Source: Nocardioides solisilvae
GTDB taxonomy: Bacteria; Actinomycetota; Actinomycetes; Propionibacteriales; Nocardioidaceae
Reading direction: 5' to 3'
Assembly (NCBI RefSeq): GCF_003194625.1
Contig: NZ_QHKX01000001.1
Coordinates: forward strand, 806,001 to 870,000
Length of the DNA: 64,000 nt
Shown here: positions 24,397 through 33,482 of the stretch, piece after piece
Numbering within the stretch: the stretch's first letter is position 1
Layout: every line of letters starts with the position of its first letter
Notes under the pieces: generated by a model
What the model saw: only the letters and a program-made list of their open reading frames with translations
Told to the model about the DNA's origin: nothing
Database searches by the model: none
Program-made: the position numbers and the translations under genes

Positions 24397-24990
24397 TCAC
24401 CGGACTGGCCGCCGGGCGATGACGTGGAAGACGTGCCAGTGCTTCGGCCCGCTCGAGGCCGGCCCGTCCTCGTCCTCCTCGTCGAACCGGGCGACGTCGA
24501 GGCCGTCGAGGAGCACCTCCGCCTGCGCGCGCGTGAACGACGTGATCCCGTCGTCCCGGGCCCACGAGTCCTGGTCGCCGAAGAGGTCGACCGCGAGCCA
24601 GCCGCCCGGCCGCACGGCGCCGCGCAGCCGCTGCCAGAACTCCTCGAAGCGCCCGGGCGCCACGTAGGGCAGCGTGTAGCTCGCGTGCACGAGGTCGGCG
24701 TCGGGCAGGTCGGCTTCCTCGACGGGACCGACGTACGCCGTCACGGCGGCGTCGTCGCCGACCAGCCGCGCCAGCCGCTCGCCGAGGTGGGGGTCGGTGT
24801 CGAAGGCGTGCACCCGCCACCCGTCGGCGAGGAGCGCGCGGGTCTCGATCCCCGCACCCGCGCCGAGGTCGAGCGCAGTCCGCCCGTCGCCGGGCCCGGC
24901 CAGGGCGACGACGTCGCGGCACAGCGGCCGGGGCTCGCGCTCGCCCTGCCCGTCGTTGTAGGCGATCCAGTGGGCGGTGTCCTTGGCCAT
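24397..24990 (-). CDS. Class I SAM-dependent methyltransferase
   Basis: Methyltransferase of 197 residues. Motif I is TALDLGAGAGIETRALLADGWRVHAFDTDP; post-I acidic residues and VTAYVGPVEEADLPDADLVHASYTLPYV (motif II/III) follow, with RFEEFWQRLRGAVRPGGWLAVDLFGDQDSW. The acceptor is unknown; the closest look-alikes are small-molecule or tellurite-type methyltransferases. The start is ATG 24990, 5 bp after the SDR-GNAT fusion, so it is probably in the same operon. Confidence 0.88.
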   Translation of the reverse strand: MAKDTAHWIAYNDGQGEREPRPLCRDVVALAGPGDGRTALDLGAGAGIETRALLADGWRVHAFDTDPHLGERLARLVGDDAAVTAYVGPVEEADLPDADLVHASYTLPYVAPGRFEEFWQRLRGAVRPGGWLAVDLFGDQDSWARDDGITSFTRAQAEVLLDGLDVARFDEEDEDGPASSGPKHWHVFHVIARRPVR

Positions 24991-24995
24991 CCGGC

Positions 24996-26444
24996 TCACC
25001 CTCCCAGCGGCTTGACCCAGCGCGACCACTCGGACTGGGGCGCGTAGCCGGCCGCCCGCCAGGCGGCGTGGGCGAGGTCGTTGTCGTCGAGGACCATCGC
25101 GTCGGACCGGGTCCCGCCGAGGGAGCGGAACCGCTCCTCGGCGTGCGCGATCAGCCGGGCGCCGATGCCCTGGCGGCGTCGCTCGGGGTCGACGGCGAGC
25201 CGGTAGAGGTGGCAACGCCAGCCGTCCCACCCGACGACGACCGTGCCGACGATCCGCCCGTCGGCCTCGGCCAGCACGAGCGCCTCGGAGTCGCGGGCGA
25301 GCAGCCGCTCCACGGCCGCCGTGGAGTCGGCGGGGCGGTGGGCGTCCTCGGCCGCCCGACCCCAGAAGGCCATCACCTCGGGGACGTCGTCCACGACCGC
25401 CGGCCGCAGCGTCACCCGCGACGCCGCCCCGGCGGCGAGCTCCGCGAGCGCCCGGTCCACCGCGGGGGCGGGGCCGAGCGGCGGGCGGTCGGTGCGGGGC
25501 GCGGGCATCCCCTCGGCACGCAGCCACTCCCACGTGTCGGCGACGGTCTCCTCGACCGGTCGGCAGCGCAGCCCCGCCTCCTGCGCGGCCGAGACGTCGC
25601 CGTGGTGCAGCCCGGCGAGGTCGCTGTCCGGGGGCGTCCAGATCGGCAGGTCGTTCCAGCCCGTCGCCCCGGCCGCGGCGACCTCCCGCGGAGTCAGCCA
25701 GACGAGCTCGGCCGCCGGTCCGTCCTGGGCGACCGCGGCACGGCAGGCCCCGAGGAGGCTCGACATGGTGGCGTGCCCGCGCGGGCCCACGGCGTTGAAG
25801 GTGCCCGTCACGGCCCGCTCGGCGGCGTCCAGCAGCCAGGCGGCGAGGTCGCGCGCGTCGACGTACTGCAGGGGGAGGTCGGGCGGGCCGGGCGCGGGCA
25901 CGACGCCGCCGCGGCTGGTCCGGTGCAGCCACCACGGCAGCCGTCCGACGTCCTCGTGGGGTCCGAGGATCAGCCCGGCTCGGGCCAGGAGCGAGCGGTC
26001 GGCGAACCCCTCCAGGACGGCGAGCTCGCCGCCGCGCTTGGCCGCGGCGTAGTCGGCGGCGTCGGTGCCGCCCGCGTCGCCGTCGACCACCGGGGCGTCC
26101 TCGTCGGCGCCGGGCTGCGGGGGCCAGCGGTAGACCGAGCGGCTGGAGACGTAGCCGTAGTGTCCGGTCCGGTCGCGCAGCAGCCGTACGGCGTCACGCA
26201 CCGCCACCGGCTCCGCCGACCAGGTGTCGACGACGGCGTCCCACTCGCCTCCGCCCGGGGCAGAGGCGAGCGCCTCGGCGAGCGACCCCGGTGCGCGCCG
26301 GTCGGCGAGCAGCGTCCGCACGCCCGGGGGAGCCGACCCCGTCGTCCCCCGGTGGACGACCGTGACGTCGTCCCCGCGGCGTACCGCCTCGGCCACGAGC
26401 GCCCGCCCGACGAACCTCGTCCCACCCAGCACCAGGAGCCGCAT
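24996..26444 (-). CDS. Fusion of NAD-dependent epimerase-like reductase and GNAT acetyltransferase
   Basis: Residues 1-330 are an extended SDR: MRLLVLGGTRFVGRALVAEA at the N-terminus, YGYVSSRSVYRW and YAAAKRGGELAV (YxxxK), then FNAVGPRGHATMSSLL. Residues 345-482 are a complete GNAT domain: RVTLRPAVVDDVPEVMAFWGRAAED, VLAEADGRIVGTVVVGWDG, LYRLAVDPERRRQGIGARLIAHAEERFRSLG with the acetyl-CoA loop, and VLDDNDLAHAAWRAAGYAPQ. The two domains are joined in frame without a break. No substrate is apparent. Confidence 0.87.
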   Translation of the reverse strand: MRLLVLGGTRFVGRALVAEAVRRGDDVTVVHRGTTGSAPPGVRTLLADRRAPGSLAEALASAPGGGEWDAVVDTWSAEPVAVRDAVRLLRDRTGHYGYVSSRSVYRWPPQPGADEDAPVVDGDAGGTDAADYAAAKRGGELAVLEGFADRSLLARAGLILGPHEDVGRLPWWLHRTSRGGVVPAPGPPDLPLQYVDARDLAAWLLDAAERAVTGTFNAVGPRGHATMSSLLGACRAAVAQDGPAAELVWLTPREVAAAGATGWNDLPIWTPPDSDLAGLHHGDVSAAQEAGLRCRPVEETVADTWEWLRAEGMPAPRTDRPPLGPAPAVDRALAELAAGAASRVTLRPAVVDDVPEVMAFWGRAAEDAHRPADSTAAVERLLARDSEALVLAEADGRIVGTVVVGWDGWRCHLYRLAVDPERRRQGIGARLIAHAEERFRSLGGTRSDAMVLDDNDLAHAAWRAAGYAPQSEWSRWVKPLGG

Positions 26445-26456
26445 GAGGACAGCCTG

Positions 26457-27050
26457 TCAGGCTCGCCGGTAGGTGAGGTGCGTGACGTGCGGGGTGGTAC
26501 GGGCCGCGACGGGAACCATCGCGAGGTCGGGGACGCGGTCGAAGACGCGCAGCCCCTCGCCGACGGTGAACGGCACGACGTGCAGCCTCAGCTCGTCCAC
26601 CGCCCCCGCGGCCAGGTAGGCGTCGAGGGTGGTGGGGCCGCCGGCGATCGAGACGTCGCCGTCGCCCGCCGCCTCGCGGGCCAGTGCGAGCGCCTGCTCC
26701 GGGCCCTCGGTGACGAAGTGGAACGTCGTCCCGCCCTGCATCTCCAGCGGCTCCCGGGGCCGGGAGCAGAGCACGAAGACGGGCGCGTGGTACGGCGGCT
26801 CGGGACCCCACCAGCCCTGCCACTCGGAGACCCAGTCCCCCCGGTGCGGGTCGAACATGTTGCGCCCCATCACGTAGGCCCGCGCCCCGAGGATGGCGGC
26901 GATCTCGTCGGGGCTGTCGTCGGCGTGGTCGAACATCCAGGTGTGCAGCCGGTGGCCGACGTGCGGTCCGAACGGGTGCTCCTCCGACTGGTCGTGGCCG
27001 GTGGCCACCAGGTCGAGGGAGACCGCGATGTCGGCGGTGACGCGTCCCAT
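26457..27050 (-). CDS. Dihydrofolate reductase-fold (RibD C-terminal) family protein
   Basis: A 197-residue protein of the RibD-C/YwjB type: RVTADIAVSLDLVATGHDQSEEHPFG, YVMGRNMFDPHRGDW, PVFVLCSRPREPLEMQGGTTFHFVTEGPEQALALAREAAGDGDVSIAGGPTTLDAYLAAGAVDELRLHVVPFTVGEGLRVFD. The GGG-like stretch IAGGPTT is the NADPH-binding loop. The physiological substrate is unknown; such enzymes reduce pteridines or related heterocycles. Confidence 0.9.
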   Translation of the reverse strand: MGRVTADIAVSLDLVATGHDQSEEHPFGPHVGHRLHTWMFDHADDSPDEIAAILGARAYVMGRNMFDPHRGDWVSEWQGWWGPEPPYHAPVFVLCSRPREPLEMQGGTTFHFVTEGPEQALALAREAAGDGDVSIAGGPTTLDAYLAAGAVDELRLHVVPFTVGEGLRVFDRVPDLAMVPVAARTTPHVTHLTYRRA

Positions 27051-27057
27051 GGCGTCG

Positions 27058-27063
27058 ACCCTA
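27058..27063 (-). promoter_or_regulatory. -10 hexamer TAGGGT, leaderless start
   Basis: Minus strand TAGGGT, 7 nt, ATG 27050. Confidence 0.5.
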
Positions 27064-27150
27064 GGGAGCCGCCGGGGCGCCGCGCATCCCCGAAAGGCGG
27101 GAGCCGGACGCCGTTCCCGGACGCGACCCGGCCCGACGTCCCGCGACCCC

Positions 27151-27156
27151 TAGCCT
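27151..27156 (+). promoter_or_regulatory. -10 hexamer TAGCCT, leaderless start
   Basis: TAGCCT, 7 nt, ATG 27164. Confidence 0.5.
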
Positions 27157-27163
27157 TTCGAGC

Positions 27164-28450
27164 ATGCGGACACGGGGGACGGGACTGGCGATGGCGTCGT
27201 GCGCGGCGCTGCTGACGACGCTGCTCGGGGGGCAGGTCGCCTCGGCGACCTCCCACACGGCGGCAGCCGCCCCTCGTGACGCGCCGCGGGTCCTCACGCC
27301 GTACCCGGAGTTCTCGCCCGACGGCAACGGCGTCCGCGACCGCCTGACCGTCCGCTACGAGCTCCCCGTGGCGACCACGGTGCGCATTCGCGTCGAGCCC
27401 GAGGAGAAGACGGGGATCGCCCCCTTCGAGGTCGGGCTCGGGCGGCAACGGGCGGGCCGCCACGCGTGGACGTGGAACGGCCGCGTCGGCGGGAGGCTCG
27501 TGCCGGCGGCCTACTACCGGGTCCACGTCGTGACGCCGCTGGGCTCCGACGACGCCTTCGCGGAGGCGGACCTGGAGTTCGACGCGAGCCTCCACGTCCA
27601 GCACCGGTACGGCGCCCGGCGCAGCGCGGTGCCCAAGGTCTACCCGCGGTCGGTCGAGGTCAGGGACGGCGTGCCGCTCGAGGTCGGCGGGTGGAGCGAC
27701 GGGGTGCGCCGCGTCGTCGTCACCTTCCGGGACGCCGACGGCCGGGTCGTGCTGCGACGGAAGGTCCGCCTGCAGGACAAGTGGGGCGGCGAGCTCGTGT
27801 GGGAGGGCCGGGACGGCCGCGGCCGCCCCCTGCCCCCCGGTCGCTACACCGCCACGCTCTCCGGCAAGGACCGGCTCGGCAACCGGGGCGCGAGCGAGCC
27901 GCTGCGACTGTGGGTCTCCCAGGACCTCCTGGAGTGGCGGGAGGAGACCCGGACGCTGCTCCCGCAGGACGTGCAGGTCCACCCGTGCTTCGCGTCCACG
28001 TGGCCCGAGTGCTGGGCGTACGTGGCGCAGGGCGAGGTGACCCCCAGCGCCCGGTTCCCCGGCGGCCTGACCCACCGGGCCAACCCGGACCCCGCGATCT
28101 CGGGCCGCGCCGAGTCCAGCTACTGGGTGCCCGTCCCCGAGGCCGTGCGCGGGCTCCACGCCGTGCGGGTCGCCTTCGCCGGCGAGCCGACCGTCGTCGG
28201 CGAGACCGACGAGGGACACCTCAGCACCGAGGCGTTCCGCGACGACGGTGTCGTGGTCTCCTCCAGCAGCACCGCGCAGACCCCGTGGGACGAGGACCAC
28301 GTCTTCGGCGACGGCCAGGGATGGGACAGCCGTTCCCGCCGCCTGCCCCCGGGCGCCTGGTGGGAGTTCTGGACCACCGACGACGACGCCTTCGACGTCG
28401 CGACCTTCACGCTCGACCTGCGCTACCTCGCGGTCGCCGACCAACCCTGA
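27164..28450 (+). CDS. Secreted protein with FlgD-like Ig domains
   Basis: A signal peptide ([20 protein letters not shown], cleavage near VASA) leads a 428-residue exported protein. The first domain has [30 protein letters not shown], a FlgD Ig-like signature, ending [23 protein letters not shown]. The second, [20 protein letters not shown]...[30 protein letters not shown], repeats the same fold. The C-terminal 150 residues, with two cysteines in [16 protein letters not shown], form an unidentified domain. Probably a cell-surface or extracellular structural protein. Confidence 0.82.
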   Translation: MRTRGTGLAMASCAALLTTLLGGQVASATSHTAAAAPRDAPRVLTPYPEFSPDGNGVRDRLTVRYELPVATTVRIRVEPEEKTGIAPFEVGLGRQRAGRHAWTWNGRVGGRLVPAAYYRVHVVTPLGSDDAFAEADLEFDASLHVQHRYGARRSAVPKVYPRSVEVRDGVPLEVGGWSDGVRRVVVTFRDADGRVVLRRKVRLQDKWGGELVWEGRDGRGRPLPPGRYTATLSGKDRLGNRGASEPLRLWVSQDLLEWREETRTLLPQDVQVHPCFASTWPECWAYVAQGEVTPSARFPGGLTHRANPDPAISGRAESSYWVPVPEAVRGLHAVRVAFAGEPTVVGETDEGHLSTEAFRDDGVVVSSSSTAQTPWDEDHVFGDGQGWDSRSRRLPPGAWWEFWTTDDDAFDVATFTLDLRYLAVADQP

Positions 28451-28505
28451 CGTCGTACGCCGCACCCTCGGAATAGCGGCCGGCCGCGGGGCGGTTGGGC
28501 ACGGC

Positions 28506-29495
28506 ATGAGCCCCCTGCCGATCTCGGTCCTCGACCTCGCCCACGTCCCGCCCGGCGCCACCGCCGCGGACAGCTTCGCGGCGAGCGTCGAGATCGCCCG
28601 GCTCGCCGAGCGGACCGGCTACCGCCGGGTCTGGTACGCCGAGCACCACAACATGCCGACCATCGCCTCCTCGGCGACGTCGGTGCTGATCGCCCACGTC
28701 GCGGCGCACACCTCCTCGATCCGGCTGGGCGCCGGCGGGGTGATGCTGCCCAACCACAGCCCGCTCGTCGTCGCGGAGCAGTTCGGCACGCTGGCCACGC
28801 TGCACCCCGACCGGATCGACCTCGGTCTGGGCCGGGCGCCCGGCTCCGACCAGAACACCATGCGGGCGCTGCGCCGCGACCCGCGGTCGGCCGACACCTT
28901 CCCCACCGACGTGCAGGAGCTGCAGGGCTACCTCGCCGGCCGCTCCACCATCCCGGGCGTCCAGGCCGTCCCGGGGGCGGGGACGCACGTGCCGCTCTTC
29001 ATCCTCGGCTCCTCGCTCTTCGGCGCCCAGCTGGCCGCGGCGCTAGGCCTGCCCTACGCCTTCGCCTCCCACTTCGCGCCCCAGGCGCTCACCCAGGCGG
29101 TGGCCACCTACCGGCGCGGCTTCCAGCCGTCGGAGCAGCTGGCCGAGCCCTATGTCATCGCCGGCGTCAACGTCGTGGCCGCCGACTCCAGCGAGGAGGC
29201 GCAGGTGATGGTGCGCGAGGCGCAGCGGATGCGGGTCACCGCGCTGGTCGGCCGGGGCCGGACCTTCACCGACGTCGAGGCCGACGCGATCCTCGACTCG
29301 CCGTCGGGGCAGCAGATCAAGCAGATGAGCCACTACACCGCCGCGGGCGACCCGGCCCAGGTGCGCGACTACCTGGAGAAGTTCGCCGTCCACGCCGACG
29401 CCGACGAGCTGATCGTCGCCTCGATGGCACGCGACACCGAGGCCACCCTGCACTCCTTCGAGCTGCTCAGCCAGGTCGCCGAGCTGGCTGGCTGA
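28506..29495 (+). CDS. LLM-class flavin-dependent oxidoreductase (MsnO8-like)
   Basis: Bacterial luciferase-like TIM barrel of 329 residues: [20 protein letters not shown] at the start, [83 protein letters not shown], and [17 protein letters not shown]. This matches the MsnO8 subgroup. It would use reduced FMN; the substrate is unknown. Its last bases overlap the antisense histidine-kinase remnant. Confidence 0.9.
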   Translation: MSPLPISVLDLAHVPPGATAADSFAASVEIARLAERTGYRRVWYAEHHNMPTIASSATSVLIAHVAAHTSSIRLGAGGVMLPNHSPLVVAEQFGTLATLHPDRIDLGLGRAPGSDQNTMRALRRDPRSADTFPTDVQELQGYLAGRSTIPGVQAVPGAGTHVPLFILGSSLFGAQLAAALGLPYAFASHFAPQALTQAVATYRRGFQPSEQLAEPYVIAGVNVVAADSSEEAQVMVREAQRMRVTALVGRGRTFTDVEADAILDSPSGQQIKQMSHYTAAGDPAQVRDYLEKFAVHADADELIVASMARDTEATLHSFELLSQVAELAG

Positions 29496-29745
29496 GGGTG
29501 CGGTCCGCGGCGGGCTCGACGGCCGCCAGCTGGACCTCGGCCGCCGGCGGGACCGCGGCCAGCGGCAGGCGCAGGGTGAAGGTGCTGCCGGCGCCCAGGG
29601 CGCCGCTGACCGAGATGGTCCCGCCCATGAGCTCCGTCGGGGCGCGCTCGGCGTGCATGAGGGCCGCCGCCTCCCGCACGACGATCTCGACGATCTCCTC
29701 CGACGACGCGGCCGAGGAGGTGCGGTCGACGTGGCCGCCGCCGTC
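29467..29745 (-). pseudogene. Internally deleted sensor histidine kinase remnant
   Basis: The minus frame reads SSEEIVEIVVREAAALMHAERA, like the start of a GAF-type sensor domain, and then directly ELMGGTISVSGALGAGSTFTLRLPLA, the end of a histidine-kinase ATPase domain (G2 box region). The central phosphoacceptor and N-box are missing, so an internal deletion has joined the two ends. No start codon, promoter or ribosome site is evident. The left boundary is approximate. Confidence 0.6.
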
Positions 29746-29785
29746 ATCGCGCTGCTGCTGCGGTACCCGGCGCGTCGTCCCGCAC

Positions 29786-29821
29786 GACCGGCGCCGGACC
29801 CTCGTGGGGCCGGCGCCGGTC
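29786..29821 (-). terminator. Terminator of the subtilisin gene
   Basis: Perfect 12-bp stem GACCGGCGCCGG / CCGGCGCCGGTC (29786-29797 and 29810-29821) with a 12-nt loop, 20 bp past the protease stop codon at 29841. Confidence 0.75.
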
Positions 29822-29840
29822 GGCGCACGGGTGGTGCAGG

Positions 29841-31370
29841 TCAGCTCACCGCGTCGAGGGCGTCGACCACGCCCTCGCCGAAGTAGCTGTTGTCGGCGTC
29901 CGTGCCGACGCACGGGGCGCCGGCGGTGGTGGTGCCGCACGGCTTGTCGTCGGCCTGCTCGCGCAGCTTCTCGATCATCTGCGCGGGGGTCCATTCGGGG
30001 TGGGCCGACTTCATCAGCGCCAGCACGCCGGCGACGTGCGGGGACGCCATCGAGGTGCCGTTCTTCAGGCCGTAGCCGTTGTCGCGGACGATCGTCGACA
30101 GGATGGCCGAGCCGGGGGCGGCGACGTCGATGACGCCGAGGCCGCGGTTGGAGAAGCCGGAGAGGCGGCTCTCCGTCGTCCCGGCCGGGAAGCGCTGCAT
30201 CGAGGAGACCGTGACGACCCCGTCGAGCTCGGCCGGGATGTCCTGGCACTCGTTGTTGATGGTCCGGGCCATCCCGCCGTTGTCGTTGGGGCTGACCGTG
30301 TCGGTGGTCTTGTTGGCCAGGTCGTACGACGCGTTGCCGGCGGCCGCCGCGTGCACGACGCCCCGCTCGGTCGACCACTCGACGGCGCGACGCACCGCCT
30401 CCTTGGCGGCGTACTGGTCGGGCTGGTCGCCGCACCAGAACTGGAACGGGTCGACGTAGTAGCTGTTGTTGGTCACGTCCATCTTGCGCTGGCCGGCCCA
30501 CACGAAGCCGCAGACGGCGTACTCGGGGTAGATGTAGCCGTCGTCGTTGACGACCTTCACCGACGCCATCCGCACGTTCGGCGCGACGCCGACGATGCCG
30601 ACGCCGTTGCGGGCCGCGGCGATCGTGCCGGCGACGTGGGTGCCGTGGTCGCTCGTCGTCGGCGCCCAGCCGAGGCCCGACTGGTCGGGGCGGCCGGCGT
30701 CGGCGCAGTTGACAGACTCGGAGGTGTCGAGGTTGGCGACGAGGTCGGGGTGGTCGGGGTCGATGCCGCTGTCGAGCACGCCGACGAGGACGTTGCGGCT
30801 GCCCTCGGTGATCTGGTGCGCCTGGTCGGCCTTGATCATGGCCAGGTCCCACTGCTCGCCCTCACGCGGGTCGGGCGCAGTGGCGATGGTGCCCTCGGAG
30901 CCGACGTCGCCGTTGGCGGGCTTCTTCGCGCCCTTCTGGTGGCCGGACGCGCCGGGGCCCCACGAGGCGCCGACGCCCTCGGGCGTGCCCTCGCTGACGG
31001 CGACGGTGCGGGAGGCGCCGACCGACTCCAGGGTGTGGCCGGCGGCCTTGCGGACGTCGTCGCGGAACGACGCGGTGTCGGCGTGGGCGACGACGACGCC
31101 GATCTGCGGCCAGGCCTGGACGACGACGCCGCCGGCCTTCGCGACCGCGCGCTCGAGCTGCTTGGTGTGGCCGGGGGTGGCCTGGCGGGCGTTGAGCACG
31201 TAGCTGAAGACCACGCCGTCGGGGGTGGTGATCGGGACCGGCGTGGAGACCGGCTCGGTGGTGGCGGTGGGTGTTGCGCTCGCGCCGGTGACGGAGACGA
31301 GGGCGGCGGCGATGACTCCGGACGTCGCGGTGGCGAGGGCCGGCCAGCGCCGGATGGGCCGATGGGCCAT
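29841..31370 (-). CDS. Secreted subtilisin-like serine protease (S8)
   Basis: A 509-residue exported protease. Signal peptide at residues 1-32 (RRWPALATATSGVIAAALV), then a propeptide-like region. The catalytic triad is complete: VLVGVLDSGIDPDHPDL (Asp), TTSDHGTHVAGTIAAARN (His), GTSMASPHVAGVLALMK (Ser), with the oxyanion AAAAGNASYD. ATG 31370 follows GGAAGGAACC as ribosome site. A stretch before the Asp domain (GASGHQKGAKKPANGDVGSEG) is unusually glycine/lysine-rich. Presumably degrades extracellular protein. Confidence 0.93.
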   Translation of the reverse strand: MAHRPIRRWPALATATSGVIAAALVSVTGASATPTATTEPVSTPVPITTPDGVVFSYVLNARQATPGHTKQLERAVAKAGGVVVQAWPQIGVVVAHADTASFRDDVRKAAGHTLESVGASRTVAVSEGTPEGVGASWGPGASGHQKGAKKPANGDVGSEGTIATAPDPREGEQWDLAMIKADQAHQITEGSRNVLVGVLDSGIDPDHPDLVANLDTSESVNCADAGRPDQSGLGWAPTTSDHGTHVAGTIAAARNGVGIVGVAPNVRMASVKVVNDDGYIYPEYAVCGFVWAGQRKMDVTNNSYYVDPFQFWCGDQPDQYAAKEAVRRAVEWSTERGVVHAAAAGNASYDLANKTTDTVSPNDNGGMARTINNECQDIPAELDGVVTVSSMQRFPAGTTESRLSGFSNRGLGVIDVAAPGSAILSTIVRDNGYGLKNGTSMASPHVAGVLALMKSAHPEWTPAQMIEKLREQADDKPCGTTTAGAPCVGTDADNSYFGEGVVDALDAVS

Positions 31371-31476
31371 GGAGGGTTCCTTCCCGAGAGATGTGACAGG
31401 TGTCCTGGTTCGGACACCTGACCTCATCCTGCATGTGACCGCCGACACTGTGGGAAGGAGGGTGGCGGTTCCCGGG

Positions 31477-31718
31477 TCAGGTCTTGTCGTCCTCGTCGTC
31501 CTCGTCGTCCTGGCCGAAGGGGACGAGCGCGAAGGCGGGCCCCATCGCGACCCCGACGCCGATCATCGCCCAGCTGTCCATCAGGACCGAGAGCACGACG
31601 CCGAAGAGCAGCCCGAAGCAGATGCCGAGGCCCATCCGCTGGCCGATCTCGTCGTCGTCCTCGTCCTCCTCGAGGGGGTCCCCCCCTCCTCGGCAGGCTT
31701 CCGCTGCTGCTCGTCCAT
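31477..31718 (-). pseudogene. Small two-helix membrane protein, frameshifted in a G7 tract
   Basis: From ATG 31718 the frame reads MDEQQRKPAEEGG and enters seven G residues (plus-strand C run 31680-31686). One more G would put it into the frame DPLEEDEDDDEIGQRMGLG, which continues ICFGLLFGVVLSVLMDSWAM, a helix pair, and closes with FGQDDEDDEDDKT at stop 31477. The repaired protein has 80 residues with acidic ends. It may be a real frameshift, a length-variable (phase-variable) tract, or a sequencing error. Confidence 0.65.
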
Positions 31719-31770
31719 GCCTCCACCGTGCCAGGGGCCGGGGTGGCGGACAACCGGCCTCGACGTCGGT

Positions 31771-33085
31771 TCAGCGACCGCGCTCGCAGCCCTTGCGGAT
31801 CTCGGCAGAGCAGTGGTCCCGACCCTGGTGACCCCGGGCGACGTCCTTGCCCGGCCCGCCGACGAGCCGGTCACGCTCGCTGCCGCCCCTGAGCACGTCG
31901 TCCCCCGGCCCGCCGGAGAAGGTCGCCGGGCAGGCGGTGCCGTAGAACTCGGGGTCCTTCGCGACACCGAGCCGGTCGTCGCCCCCGCGGCCCCACACCC
32001 TCGCGCCGTACCCGCAGGAGGTGACGGAGAGGCGGTTCGGACCGTCGGTCCCCGCGAGCCGGACCTGCGCCGCATCCACCGTGGCGTCCTCGAAGCCGGT
32101 CACCCGCGCGCCGGTACGGCGTCTCCCCGCCGCTCACGCGGAGGTCGCCGGACCGCAGGTCGAGGGCGACCCGGTCCGGGCCGTAGAGCTCCGTGTAGTA
32201 GCCGTCCCGGCCGCGACCGCCGTCCACGACGGACCCGTCGCCGACCCAGAAGAGCGATGCCCAGTCATCACCGTCACCCATCCGGGCCGTGACCGTGAGA
32301 CCCACGCCGTAGAGGGACTCGTCGGCGGCCGAGCCGCGGAACGCCAGGGTGCCAGGGTGGTCTCTCGCGTCGACGACGAAGCGCTCGAAGCCCTCCAGGA
32401 CCGCGGCCGTGCGGCCGTCCTCGGAGTAGGTGCCGGCCTTCGCGTCCAGGACCAGCGAGTCGCTCGTCGGCTCCAGGGAGAGCGTGTCCTCGCCCCCGGC
32501 GCCGCGGAGAAGGCCGCCGTCGGCCCAGTAGCCGGCGAGGTTGACCCGGTCGTCCCCGGCACCGAGGACGACCCGGTCGCCGTTGGCCTCCCCGTGGGTG
32601 CCGCTGGTGAACCAGTCGCGGCGCGCACCGCCGACCAGGACGTCGACTTCCGTGTCGGCGTGGTCCTCCCCCCAGGAACCGGCCACCACCTCGTTCCAGA
32701 CGGGCCCGCCCACGAACGTGTCAGAACCCGCCCCCAGGGTGACGCTGAGGTTCAGGGTCGGCGCCTGGGAGCCGTCCACCACGTCGTCCCCGTCGCCCAC
32801 GTCGATGAAGCGCGCGATGGAGTCGGGCAGGCTGTAGCCGGGGTCGTCGCCGCGCAGACAGACGACGTCGTCCCCGCCGTAGGTCCGCACGTTGCCGTCG
32901 TCGCCGGAGTACTCGACGAGCACGACGTCGTCCCCCTCGGTGCCCTGCACGTTCCGGGCGGAGGAGTGGATCGTGACCGGAAGGCCGCGGCAGGTCTCGC
33001 CGGTCGAGCCGGTGGCGGACCCGGCCGTCGTCAGCAGGGCGGTCCCGAGCAGGAGCACGGTCGAGCAGGCGGTGGTACGGCGCAT
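31771..33085 (-). pseudogene. Secreted RTX/hemolysin-type calcium-binding repeat protein, frameshifted
   Basis: Signal peptide MRRTTACSTVLLLGTALLTT starts at ATG 33085. Many glycine-aspartate calcium-binding repeats follow: NVQGTEGDDVVLVEYSGDDGN, TYGGDDVVCL, FIDVGDGDDVVDGS, LGAGSDTFVGG, GAGDDRVNLAG. The frame breaks between 32103 and 32140; a second frame resumes VTGFEDATVDAAQVRL and ends with GRGGDDRLG, SGGPGDDVLRGG and CERGR at 31771. A one-base change would restore about 438 residues. The proteins normally fold outside the cell on calcium. Confidence 0.7.
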
Positions 33086-33133
33086 CGGTCCCCCGTGGAC
33101 TGGTCGGCAGCGAGGCCCGGAGCCTAGCGCCGG

Positions 33134-33139
33134 TAGGGT
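33134..33139 (+). promoter_or_regulatory. -10 hexamer TAGGGT, leaderless start
   Basis: TAGGGT, 7 nt, ATG 33147. It favours this start over a longer frame from 32892. Confidence 0.5.
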
Positions 33140-33146
33140 CCCGGCC

Positions 33147-33449
33147 ATGCCGCCGTCCGTGAGCCTCGTGATCCTGATCAGCACCCAGCCGGGGAAGGGT
33201 GGGGAGCAGGTCGCCGCGTTCGAGCGCCTCGCGCCGGTGGTGCGTGCGGAGGAGGGCTGCCTCCAGTACGACCTGCACGCCGTCGTCGACGACCCGGACC
33301 GCTTCGTGCTGGTCGAGCGCTGGGCTTCGGAGAAGGCCCTGGCGGCGCACGACGTCGCGCCCCACATGGTCGAGGCCGACGCCGCCCACGGCGCCTTCCG
33401 AGCCGGCCCGGTCGAGGTGCTCCGCCTGGTGCCCGACCCGGTGGCCTAG
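33147..33449 (+). CDS. Antibiotic biosynthesis monooxygenase (ABM) fold protein
   Basis: A 100-residue dimeric alpha-beta barrel: VSLVILISTQPGKGGEQVAAFERLAPVVRAEEGCLQYDLHAVVDDPDRFVLVERWASEKALAAHDVAPHM. The pattern is that of YgiN/quinol monooxygenase-like proteins, which act without cofactor. The substrate is not known. It is transcribed away from the RTX-like pseudogene and 33 bp before the DinB gene. Confidence 0.85.
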   Translation: MPPSVSLVILISTQPGKGGEQVAAFERLAPVVRAEEGCLQYDLHAVVDDPDRFVLVERWASEKALAAHDVAPHMVEADAAHGAFRAGPVEVLRLVPDPVA

Positions 33450-33482
33450 CCACGACCGCCCCGGTGCCTCCAAGATGAGGCG

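Noticed and set aside
26870..28561. A 563-codon minus-strand frame
   Set aside because: Antisense to the FlgD-Ig protein, which has a signal peptide, promoter and recognisable domains.
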